Of a stretch of DNA of 64,000 bases, positions 1-12,800 are shown in pieces. Numbering within the stretch: position 1 is the stretch's first letter; each line of letters starts with the position of its first letter. A program made the translations under genes and the position numbers. The DNA lies in NCBI GenBank assembly GCA_942159475.1, contig OW804094.1:59206966-59270965 (forward strand), written 5' to 3'. The notes beneath the pieces are model-generated. The model had not been told where the DNA came from. It did no database searches and saw only the letters and a list, made by a program, of their open reading frames with translations. Source of the stretch: Sthenelais limicola (lineage: Eukaryota; Annelida; Polychaeta; Phyllodocida; Sigalionidae).

Positions 1-772
1 TACTATTTATGATATTGTTGTGGTCTATCTCGTCCTCCCTGGAGTATTGATTAATTAAGGAATATTAGGTTGATTACTATTAAAGCTATTAGAACTTAAA
101 CTGCCTGTATTAGACTCGTCCCACAAGTATTCCTGAGAGAGAGCAGACTCATGGGCCATTCCTATGTAAATCTAGAACATGGTAGTGTGGCGATTACTTA
201 GAGAAGGGCTTAGTCGTCCCCCTGTAGGAGGTGAGTAGGGTCTTAGTGACCTTGGTTGGCGAGTTGGAGCGCGCTAAGAAAGAGTACAAGCGAGCAAATA
301 AGTTTCCAAGTCAGTCAGGTTTATTCCAGGTTAAAATCCAGTACAAGTATCCAGGGAAGGGTCAAGATGGTAAGTGACAAATAACCCGACCCACAGTGAG
401 CCTTATATGGTTGAGAAATACATAAAATAACCATAAAACAGACATAAAAAGAAGGGGGAAGGTTGAACATGGCTGATGGCTCGTCCCCTCACCTGAGTAA
501 AAGTAGGTTTCAGGGCATGTCGCTGCTAAGTATGTAAAACAGGCATACCCATACACTTTATATTAAAAACTTAAGGAATAAACATTTTTAGATTTCTAAT
601 TATGGTTTGTGTATTTAAATTTCTAGGCGTAAAATATATATTTCTGACAAAGATCATTTATGAATGACCATCATACATGTGGTAATGCTTTTATATTTAG
701 GTGTTATAGTGACGGGTAAATGGAGATAATACATTGGTATATGATTTTTATAAGAACTAGTAAAAACCTTAC
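1..772 (-). other. MGAT2 intron 7, 5' part (continues past the window edge)
   Basis: Starts with donor GTAAGG at 772. I searched both strands for the expected next exon (GMHH-like motif and C-terminal tail) and found none. A short open frame at 362-556 on the minus strand has no family features. Nothing else is recognisable. Confidence 0.7.
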
Positions 773-897
773 CATTCTCCTATATGGTATATACGAGGTG
801 ATTTAGACAGCATCACTTTTAGCCGTCCAGGTATGCATGTAAGACTTATGTATTGCAAGGACCAGTCCCAGTTATAATCATCAAACTGGCAGAAGTT
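773..897 (-). CDS. MGAT2: MGAT2 exon 7 (DDYNWDW / RIYHIGE block); last exon seen in the window
   Basis: A 125 bp exon with acceptor CTTTTTCAG and donor GTAAGG. It starts in phase 0 with NFCQFDDYNWDWSLQY and ends with SPRIYHIGE plus TG, the first two bases of a codon that is probably Cys as in human GDCG. Asp402 (WDW) and His429 (RIYH) match human Asp347 and His374, the catalytic base and a metal ligand. The remaining C-terminal codons, expected to begin with a GMHH-like motif, are not found in bases 1-772. Confidence 0.95.
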
Positions 898-3800
898 CTG
901 AAAAAGAAATCAGAAAACGGTTAGAGTTAGCGAGGTTTTTAAAGCTTAAAGGCAACAATGTTACTCTGAAAACAGTGAAGCAAATTCAACCAGCCACGTT
1001 CAAAGGGAACGGACATCAAGAGAGTTAACTTTCAAAATCTAGTATGGCTTTAAATGAATTTCATTGCAGATAATGGGACGTGTTACTACTTAAAGCGGTC
1101 CCTTAATGACTAGTGGTGACGAGGTAACGAAACCTACCTTCCCGCACTTCTTTATTTTCTCCCATATCGTACGGTTTAGGGCCATACCCATGTTATGTTT
1201 TGTCGATACCCAGTCCGTCACATCAACCTATGTTAAAAGCAAACGAAATAATAAAGGACATCTTAGATTTATCCTGGAATATGGTAGGATAGCAAAACAT
1301 GAATATTGACGAGATGAGGTAAACCATGAGGATTAATGCATTGTTATTCCATCCAAACTGGAATGTTCGTGAGCCACGAAGAAACCTGTGTGGTTATGTA
1401 TGATAAACATAACTGATGTATCCCAAGATAACAATAAACACTATCTAGTTGCTAGATGTTTAAGCTCAAATAAAGAATGCCAGATAATGGTTTTGAGAGA
1501 GAATAGACACTATTCCTCTTCATGTAATAACACATAATAGAAACGAAGCGCCGTGAAGTGTTTTTTTCCTATCTCCCTATTGTGCCCAGATGTATAAATA
1601 TCTGCATGCTAAGTTCGTGCTGGCAATGCACTTGATTTCAACGAACAAACATAGACCGATGGAGTTACGCGACGCCTGAAAACATTTGTAAAGAATAGTG
1701 CGTTTTTTCTTGTAACTGTTTAGATAACTTAACCTTAAATGAATAATAAAAAATAATAATATCTTTAACCAGACATTACCACCTTGATTCTCATAATTAA
1801 TCTCGACTATATTTCATTCGACAATCAGGATTTTCATCAAGTTGTTCATATTGATTATTCATGCAACCAGTTGATACAATGGATGGAAATCATATACAGG
1901 AGGGACGTACTTTTAATGAAGCGGTTAAATTCGAGATGGTGTCTCTTCCCAAGAGAGATGCCACATTTCACAAGCTTTTGACATCGTATTATTTTTTTTA
2001 ATTCTCTAACCATCACCCCTCCGTTTTAAACCAATGCAGGGCCCATGCAAGGAAATGGTCTTTCCTCTGGAAGCGTGTGGAACAGACCTTTTTACAGCCA
2101 TTGGTTCACTGGGGCTAAATTCTCACAGTGAATGCTCCACCGTGGCACCAACACAAGTGGCATCACAGGGGGACCCAGTGGTCACAGGCATATATCATAA
2201 GCATGCAGCTTATAACACACTTTTCAATTAAAAAGTTTGAATCCAGTCAGGCATCATGATACTGAGGAAGGCACTGTTGGCGGTATATAATCAAACCCAA
2301 TACATGAATATATCGCTTAGAATACAGAAAACCAACCAAAGGGTGAACACAGTACAAACGAACTATGAAACACTCATAGTTGACATGTTTAATAAGAGAG
2401 GCGATTACAAATCCAAAGCAACTTATCAGCAGTACAAAAGAAATCAGCAAATCATTCCCGACTCTTGTACATCATTATTCCCTTGTCCCTCCATCAATAA
2501 TATCGATCCTCGTCCAGGAAAAGCTAGGACAAAAGCATTTGGGTGCGGGCTGCGTATAGTTGTGTTACTGTTAGCTAGGATGGGAATTACAGTTTACGAT
2601 CATGAAGAATCTGTTGCAAAGTGTGAGGAGAGAGATAAAGAGAGGTGGGGGTACATTGTCCCAATGCTTACCATCTCCAAAAAGGGTAGTTCATTTGGTT
2701 AGTTGAATGATGGAAGCACATTTGAAGATGCTCGAAACGATATATGTATGAGTCTTGCAAGATGGAAGCTGGTTTAGAAAACAGACTTAGACCCTAGCCA
2801 CAACCTTTGGCGGTCAGTATCTGTTTTTATTCTACATTACATGAGTATGAGTGTAAAACTCTACCCACGGTTGCGCCAATTAACATAAAATATTCCCCGA
2901 GCAAAGTTGGGTTAAAATTAAACAGAAACAAAACACAAGAACTTACGTCGGATATTTTCCCATCACTGCCGAATACCCAGGAATACAGAAAGCCCTGTTA
3001 TGGTGAGAACCGGTTTATATATTATTAGCGAAAAAATGCATAATTGCTGCTAGAAAGCTGCCTTGCGTTATACAAAATAGGTCTCTGCACTTTTGTTCAG
3101 ATACATAAATATACACAATTTTGCAAATTCATAGTTTGAAATACGATGTAAAAGTTGAGCTGGACATACGACGTAACGATGTTGTTATTCATTGTACTAT
3201 AATTGTTGTAGTATGTGCTTCAGAATAGGGATAATTAATGTACAGTAGAAACCACTATATTTGATCTTTCAGAGTTGTCTATGAGGGCAGATGTATGATG
3301 TACCACAAGAAGGGTTCAATATAATGTGGTTTGTGCAAACTTAAGAATCACACTGTTTAGGAACCTAATTGATTCCCTCAGGAGAAGGCTTCCATGCTAA
3401 TCAATAGTCTATAACTAACCGAACTATTAGTACTGGAAATAAATATTCATGCATAGTTCATTTCTTTAACGTAAGAAATAATTCACAAGTTCTTAGAAGG
3501 TTTGTGATATGGACCAGTCACTTACTCTATAAACAAGAATCAGTTTCTTACGGGGATGTTTCGCTATATTAAAACTGTCTAGATAAGTCAACTGACTATT
3601 GGTTAGTTCTTATTCCTTTTTAGTTCTAATACTATAGTCTATGTAATATTGAACTGAATGTCTGTCGTCTTCGATATCCTTAGTGCTTGCTCCAAATGTT
3701 TATTTCTCCTTTTTATATGGATTTATTGCAGTGTAAAGACACCAAGTATAACAATATGGCATAAGCAAATGAATCAGCTAGATACACAGTAATTTGTGGT

Positions 3801-6800
3801 GATTGGTTATAAAAATGTTATGTGAATAGTGAGAAGACTGCAAAACTATCATCACCAAAGTACCAATGAAACGGTTGTTTGTTTCATTCTGAGACAGTTT
3901 AGACAATATATACACATGTACTGTTTATCGAAGGTAATAGTGTAGTTTGTGAGTTGGAGTTAATTCTGTTCATCCATGTCTCCCTCCGAAACACGAATCA
4001 CGTGTGGTGAATCAACAAGGCTCAAATGTATTGAAATACCGAAGAAAGTGTGCATTTGTCGGAACATATTCACAGCGAACAGCATGTTAATACAACAAAA
4101 AAGCAACACCGAATAACACATCCCTCTGCAAAGTTAAAATGAAACTCTCAGCAGGCATACATCCTGAAAACATAACTCCATTTCTGATTCGGCACAAATC
4201 TAGCATTCAAGTCCATAATTTTGCTTAACAAAATGATCACAGCACACGGGTTCATTCCTCATGTTCCATACGCACATGAAATTCATATAAATTATAGGAA
4301 GGAAGAACTGATGCAGTCATGACTAGTTCATTTCTTTCTCACAATGAGGCGCCACAGCCTAACCAATCATGATAGTGAATACCAAAGGATGAGCACGAAC
4401 TACATATTCATAATCACTGCATTTACTTAAACAGATGGACAGTTGAGGAATCAATGGACCCTGTATCAAGTATTTCACATAGGTAAGCAATATAATAAAT
4501 CAAGGTCATTATTTCTTCGATCTCTGGAAACAAAATATTTGCAAGTTAGATCTACCTATCATTTATATTTCTAAGTAGTACCCATGCAGAGAGATACCCT
4601 ATTTATAAACCCCAGTTAATGTTAAGTGTGCTTTAATTCACATGAAACTTAGTGTTTGTTATATTGAGCCGATTGGATCCCAGCTTCAATGATGTGAATG
4701 TGAATTATTTGAAAAAAATATCCTACTTGACGCCTTGTTGTAGGAGGAAAAGTGGAAGAAGGTCTCACCTTTATCAAAGTACCAGCAACAATGAATGTGA
4801 TTAAATCTTTTACTCGGTCTCACATGTCATTTTTTTACTTGGCTTGTCTATAAATATTTTTATAAACGTAAAAAGTGTAAAATTTTAAAAAAGTGTAAAA
4901 TTAAAAAAAATGTAAAATTTAAAAAAAATGGTGTAAAATTAATTGAACACCTTATTCCCAATCTAGATAGCACAAATATGATTCATACTTGACCAACTGT
5001 CGTTCCTGTATATGTACTTGTGCTCACCTTTACCAAAACAAAGTTGATATTTGCATACTTTGGAATAGGAAAATAGGAATGAATATAAAGAGGGGGAATT
5101 AATATGAAATATAATTGTGGCGGATCTAAAAGTACACAACATATTCATTAATGAACAGAGCACATCTGCCGCCTCTTATACTTGCTTTTAGAGAAGCATT
5201 TCCCCAGAAAGGTCATTCAAATCAAACTCCTTCCCTATTACAAAAGGTTCCCTAAAAAGTAAGATATGTTTTGCTATCTGCGTTATGAATCCTTACACAC
5301 TTAAAATATGCTTCAATCTTCCCTAAGAACCATATAATGGAACTCAGATTCCATCCGGAGTTTGTGAAAAACAGTAACGAGCCTGGCAATAATGGATTAC
5401 TAAAGGAATGCAACGAGTAGTATGTCAGAGTGCCGGGGATTTATACAGCTACACTATCAGTCAAAATGCATCAGTCAGAATCAAGGTGAGGGCCATTTCG
5501 TTAGCAGATGTAGAGATTGTGTTAATTGGCTTAAAACATAAACTTTATGTATGTTTCATGCACACATAAAGGCCTGGGCCTCATATGACAAGAACTCGAG
5601 TTTGGGTGAGATGCAATTCCAAGCTGTAAAGATCTATGGAGAAACTCATACAGTCAGATTCACGCCTTTTAAGGGGACACTCTTAAGTAAGAGTTGACAA
5701 TAATTACTCCTCCAAAGTATTTCCCGATGAAACCTGGTTTATCGATCGGCAGCTGTCGTGGAAGATTAAAGAAGGACGATTATAGTCTCACCCAGACTAG
5801 AGATAAACATAATATATATGTGGAGTTTTCTTCCCCTTTCCCAACAGTTTTAACGAAGAAATATCGCTCGCATGGACCACATCAAGTGGCACCTAAAAGT
5901 CAACCAATAACATTGTCTGCATACAGCGTATGTATAGTATTTATATTGATATGCTTCTAAAACACAGACATAAGAGATGTAGTGAGCAGACAAGGATATG
6001 AACCGAATATTTTTGTTTATGAAATCTCAAACCTGCCATATATTCTAACATACATGGTTTGTTTTTTGTTTTTTAAAAAAAGTAGCCTGAGGATGATTCA
6101 GTAAAAGAAAAGTCGCGTAGAAAATAATCGATTGACACAATTACTGGGAATATAATCCACACATTTGTATACATTTCCTCAACTCAGACTCATCGTCTAG
6201 CCCGAGTGCTCTAAATGCACAAGGCTGGTCAGTAAAAATAATAATTAACTCACCCATATGATAGCAGCAGCTAACGAACCTAATCAACCTATAATTGCCA
6301 GCGATTGCAGGCTGTGTCTCTTCGCAAGTGAATCAATCAATGAAAGAGAGAGGGGGGAGTGTGAGGCGCAGGGACAGGGTCAGCGTGTGAATCGCTCTTG
6401 CTCCTGCCCCTCCAGCCCTATTTCAGCAACGAGCAAGTGGTACAACCAACGCAATTTAAAGCTCGTTTCAATCATTATCGAAAAGTGATAATATACTGTA
6501 ATCAATTATAATCAGTAATGGCTGTCATTTATTTGATATTGATCTAGAATCTTGAATACTGCTGATCAGGTATAACGGTCATACCAGTACATGTTGTTTT
6601 CATATTGGCCTAAAGTTTTAGAATTAGTTAAAATATTCATAATTTTAATCATTATATGACCTATTTGGTTTCGAAATTATATCTAAATAGAGAGAATAAT
6701 CTAGAACATCCTGATTTCCAATGCATAACTAATTGAACTTTTAAAATGAAGTGATATGCCGATATGTCATATTATGTACTAATGGGATCCGTTAGTCAAT

Positions 6801-9800
6801 CCACTAAAATTATAACAAGTCCAAGACCTAGTAATTTGGGAACCAACGGACGCAGCATTAAAACGAGAATCAGTTCCTAATTCCAGCTATATTTCCATTT
6901 GGCTCCCGAGGCAAGTAGTTTCGGCTGAGTTGGATTATATGCATATCGTCGACCGGTAGCCTACTATTACATTGGTACATTATGAGGTAATTGACTCATT
7001 ATGGAAGGGCATTGACCCCAACCATTCTATGAAGCATGGAAATGTGTTCAAACTAAACCCGAGGCGTTGGTAGCGACAATGCATATTTCCTACAGCAATA
7101 AAAACTTAAATATGTGTGCGATAGTTCTACATATCGAGTCGGCCAATAATATCTAAAGGGCGAAAGGAGAATATTCACTGAAAGAAATCGGGCGAACTTT
7201 GCTAACAACTAGTCGCCATTCTCAATGTAAGATTGAGTTAAGTTAACGAATCCTATTGGCTTAACCTCAATATAGGTGCAAACGCTTGCCATTAATGTGT
7301 AAAGGCGATCATCAAATGTGTAGTAATTAAAACAAAGCGATGGGAAAGACGTACCTTTCGGGACATTCCGGCATAGGTGGGGTTCTTATCATAAGTCCCC
7401 AATGTCATTATACTACATTCTTTGCAGGATCTGTAAATAGAAGATGAATCATGCATGAAATAGTTACAGTTCATATCCACCTGAAATGGCACTGACTTAC
7501 TTCAACATGATTCTATACATATACAAAGTGTTATGAAATGTAATACATGCATATAAATGTAATACATGACTAATAGTCATTTTATTATGACAATATGAAT
7601 GAAGTCATTAGATTCTCAGATATCAAGTCCTACACTACCAAAATCAAGGCAAATACTAATTCTAAAACTTGAGCTGAGCTAAAAAAAACTACATTGTATC
7701 TTCCCAACGTAAGTCGGCACATTTAAATAATTTACGAGTCAAACAGAGAAGGACATTATGATGAAATAAATGTCATTCTCACTCTTGTGCTAGTTTGAAC
7801 ATTTGGTGAAGGACCGGAATAAAGTCTTCGACCAAATAGTGATCCTCTTCTATAAATAGGACGGGTCCAGTGAAATGTTTCATCACTTTTAGATAGTCAA
7901 ACACGTGGCTTATCTGGAATAGAAAAAAAAGATACAAAATCAGTATTCATTGGCCTGACAGAATGACTTATGCATGGACGCACAGACAGTAATAGTGAAT
8001 AATGTAATAGTGAGTAATATTGAAGCTTTTCAATAGAGCAATCAGTGTCTAGAAGAATAACCTGTCCGTCCTGAAGAATCCAATGTATGGAATGAAGGCA
8101 GAGCGAAAGATCTTGTTGCGTATGTATGTCACTTTGTTTTATTCAGGGTAGGGACGACCCCCCCCCCCCCCCCCTTGAATCCCATTTCCCATTTTTTTTA
8201 AAAAAACCAATCCCAGTTCCCAGATATTTCATGGCAAATCCCCAAATTACCTGATCTTCACCAATCAGACCCTTCAGACACCTAATACATGTTAAAACAT
8301 ATATACAACATTGGCTGCTTCTATCAGTCCTAAGTAATAATGATCTACCTCATATATGCATCAATTCATCAAAGGTCTCAGTAATATTTGTTCTCTTATT
8401 GTAGACATTAAGAATTAGTCCCCATCCATTTTCATATCAAATCAATCGCACAGGAGATTTTCCTCTCAAAATCATCCACAAATGAAATTAAGTTCATCTT
8501 ACCTGGATTTAAATGTACTTCACTAAATAAATTTTTTATTCAGGCGTATATTTTTACCAGATCGTGTTGTGTGGAATGCCAAAAAGTTCAGTCTCTCTGG
8601 GATTGGAGTATCACAAAATGTGCTTGCATTACTTTCCTCAGAAGACGATTCCTGGTCACTTGACTCACTATATTGATCTGGCTGATCTTCCTGGTCTTCA
8701 AAGTTGAGGGGCCTAAATTCCACCTTCTCTCCAATGGTGGTTGTTGTGGCATATGCATTCAAGGGCAGTTCCAGCTTTATATTTTGTTGTTTCCTGCCGA
8801 ATGGATCTTTGACAGAGAACTCTTCCATTTTCTACTGCCCAACCTCTCATTTTCACTATGTCATTTGGGCTCATTGCGGCCAGAGGGAAGACACCCAGTT
8901 GAGGGTTGTCAGTGAATTTTATGACATTTGACGTAAGTGGATAATAGGATTCTCTGGATGTATAATAATGGGCAGCCCATGAGCATGTTTTCTTTTATGA
9001 TGTTGCCAAACATTTGAGCATAGTCTTGCATATGTGGGATACAGTCCTGCTTTAGATGATGGATCGCATGAAAGTTTTCAACTTGTAATGTGAGGCAGCT
9101 CTCAAGTGTCAGATGTTGGTAGGTTGGGTTTGCTTTTATCAGGTTCTCTTGTAAAAGAGCAATGCCAAGGGTCAATACTTTCACAGAATATTGGGTTTTG
9201 GCTGAAATGGTTCCTTGTAGCCCGCTACAACGTTTGACAAGGTCTTTCTGAACCTTTTCAGTTTGTCCATCAAAATAACCTGTGATTTCCTGAAGGCAAG
9301 GGATGCAATGATCAACAGTAATTGGACTGGGCTTGACCTTCTTCTTGTGAACGCTAAATGTGTCATATAGCATTCCCATGGACCTCAGAAACTTTGCTGT
9401 CCCACTGAGGCTGCTGATCATTTTCAAAGCACCAACTTGGCTGTCAGTGAAAATTCTCTCAATGAAGCAAAGTCCAGAGGGTTGGCACATTTCTGAAGTA
9501 TGAACAGGACCATCATGATTCCCTTCCTTTCCTGACCCAGTCAGACAGACCCTTCCTCCTCCAGATTTGTCCATCCATCTGATTTCATGGATATCTGGAC
9601 ATGTATAAGGAACCCCTTCCCTATAGATACAGATATCATGAGGTTTCTCTTTGTCATTTTCAGTAGTGAGGTGGTGAAGCTGTGGTCCCAGCCTTAAAAT
9701 TAAAGATGGCACTTTGACTGTCTACAGACATAGATGCAAAGTAATTTGATATGCACTGCATGGATAAATATTCTCCTGGATATGACACATGAGGAGATGG

Positions 9801-12800
9801 AAATTCATGTGAATCCAACACCATCATATTTCAAGCAACATAAACTGAACGATTTGTTATGGTCAGAAGCAATGATGACTGAGGAGGCACTAACCCTGCA
9901 TATGGCTAATGGGTGTAATTGGACATCAGGACCAAAATCAATTAGGTTGGGTGATGAGGTTCTTCTTGCTCCAATACTTCCTATGTTGACGTAAGTTTTT
10001 CTATCAGTCTTTAACTAAGTGGTTCTCAGAGTTAGCTCTGCAACAAGTTGAGCTTTTGTCATCTGTTTGACCCTTGATTGTTTGCTGGTTGGGATTAACA
10101 TGACAACCTCTTTGCTACATACAAGGATGCTGCCATCTTTTTTTAAAAAATATTTTAATTGGCCTTAAATTTAACATCTATGTAGCACAATGAACATCCT
10201 TCAGGAGTATCTCTCTTTAGAATGGTGGTTCTGACAGAGTTATGTAACTGTGCCTTCACAAGTGTAGACATACCTTTCATTGGTGAGTAATCAAGCTAAT
10301 ATATATACCAATCTTTGTCATTGTAAATTACAGAGACAGGATGAGGAAAAAGACCTACAGCATTGTCAGCTGTCCTTCGGTACAATTCAGGGATAATTGT
10401 ATGTACCACCCTGTCTGTTTGCTCAAGAAGAGAACAAATTCCCTCCCTGGTGAGGTCCATCACAGAGTCAACTTTCATCCTGTCCTTGTTCCGAACAGTG
10501 TCTTGGTTTTTTAGATTTTTCCTATACAGAGAACGGGTTGGTTCAGGGCTTTTTTGTCTTAGTGTGTGAATCAATGTGAGAATAGAAGGTTCTCCATCAA
10601 GTGTAATGTACCAATTGTGAAAAGAATATTTCAAACTCTTTCCAACATGGAATACCAATCAGTGCTAGTTCTGGCTCTATTTCAGAATTATTTGATTGTT
10701 TCATGAGGATCTCCAGGGCCTTTTTGTTGCCCTCTTCACAGTCTGTGACATAAACCAATACAACACATTTCTGACATGATGATGCCATGTGAAACACATT
10801 GTGAAATACATGCTCTGAGGGCAGTGAAATGAGATATTTGGGTGCTGGCACACTCAGTACAAACTTCCTTGCTGTTCCAACATTCATTACAGAAGCTATC
10901 GCAGTTGATCACTGATATGTCAACCACATGGCCTAATTTGTTTGCCACTTTCAGGCAATTGTAACAAATCTGTAGACACATGACTTCATCCTTGAACTTC
11001 TTGATCATATTCTCACCAGTTTTACCTGACTTAGGCACATAGTCCACTCCAACGGGCATGCATATAAGGTTATCACAGGATGAAATATATGAAACTACAG
11101 CTTGGTGACAAGGTTCTTCTTCAGATAATCGGGTGGAAGCTCAGGGTTCTCTTCTATGAAATCCAGAAAGTATCCGCACAAGGTATCCTAGGAAGTAAAT
11201 GGGTTATATTTCGTAATGTTAGAGTGTTTTTATATTTAAATTTCCGACGAACTACCCTCCACCCACCCGTCGCGTTGTCCACCCCACGTCCCACCCGGGC
11301 CTCGGCGCTGTTTATTCAGTAAATAAACAGCGCTATCCATTTCGAATCCCATTTGCCGGTTATGTTGATTACGTTGAAGTGACTTCCGGCTCGTACGGAA
11401 TGGAACAAGGGATCGGAATGGTCAATGGCGTGGATGTAGCTGTGTGGGTTGAGTGTGGAGGTTGAAACGAAAATGGATTGTGGAAGTGTGAGTGCCTGAA
11501 TCGACAATGTAAGTACGCTAGGTTGTAGGTATAGGCCTAAACTAAGTATTCCATGCATCAATAGACATTCTCAGCGGGGAAATTATTGAATGCAGGCAGA
11601 GAAGTAACCACATGGGATAAGAGTATATATCGTTGGACACTAGTAGTCTGTGCACCGTGCGAAATTGTAAATAGTCATTCTGACTTCTTCCAAGGAAGAA
11701 GCGGGGGTGCCGACCGTCCAGGGAGCGTGGCACACTAGGCAAATAGGCTTGAAGCCCTTACAGAACTCTTAGATTAACTAGGATATTACATTATTTGGAC
11801 TACCATGAAACCTTAGGCTATTTAAAAAATGTGCCATGGCAGCTGTCTATATTGGACGCCGAGTAACGCTTGCAAGCTGTGTTTCCATTGGCTGAGCACT
11901 GTGGCCTGAGGCTGGCTGAAGGTTGATGTAACGTGTCATGTGATGGGTCCATTTCCTATTTCTGTAAAAACCCGGCTGTTACTGAAGGTGCCTTGCTTGC
12001 TCACTTTGTGACCATAGGCGTGGAATGTTGATCAAAGCTGTGGGTAATAGAGGTCAGGAATCAGTTATTATTCAGTTGTTGAGTAGGAGGTATTCCCATG
12101 ATAAGGCTGTTCCCTAGGCCTGGAGTCATTGTTTCCGGCGATATGAAGTCGGGAACAGGCATTTTCACATGATCAAGGGTGGATGGGTTTATTATGGTAT
12201 TTTCGATCAGAAAAGGGGCGTGGCACTATATTTATGTACTATGCATAGGCATATTTTAGAGAGCCCAATCACATTCTTGCTACTTTCTTCAAACTTTCTT
12301 GCTCCTTTCATCAAACTTTAATCCCACTGCTAATCCAGTCCCATCATTCTACAACTATGAGCAGGACCATAACCTGCTCATTCTCTGTGATCGGGTTGCA
12401 TGATGTTTCTGCCACGTCAATAAATGCCATGAGCAGTTCACAAAAAATACCACTATCTGTGCAATAACCAGCCTGAGATTTCATGCACGTCTTATCAGAT
12501 GGGCCATAGAAGTTTCCATGAGGATGACCTATAAGTCCTGAATTCAGTGCTAGCTTCCAGTCCTTGCCCATGAAACATCGGGCCACAGGTGAAATTAGCT
12601 GTACTCTGACCTCCCAAATATCTAATGGTATTGAAGAACTCTATCACTTGTGGATCATAAGTATGACTTCTTGGATTCATGAAAGCATGAACAACATTTT
12701 CAATGTGTTTGTAGAAAATGTCCTCTTTAGATATCTTCCCAGATTTAATCAATAAGTTTAACTTCATGCACACATCATCTGCATCTTGGATGGATAGGGG

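Noticed and set aside
1..772. Candidate final MGAT2 exon
   Set aside because: No GMHH-like motif or C-terminal similarity on the minus strand; the exon must be outside the window.
2256..2702. 148-codon plus-strand frame in MGAT2 intron 5
   Set aside because: No motif, repeat pattern or splice context that I recognise; composition fits a chance frame.
9734..9994. 86-codon plus-strand frame
   Set aside because: The minus strand carries the more family-like reading (LHPLAICRVSASSVIIAS) continuous with the broken NHL-type gene, so the plus frame is a shadow.
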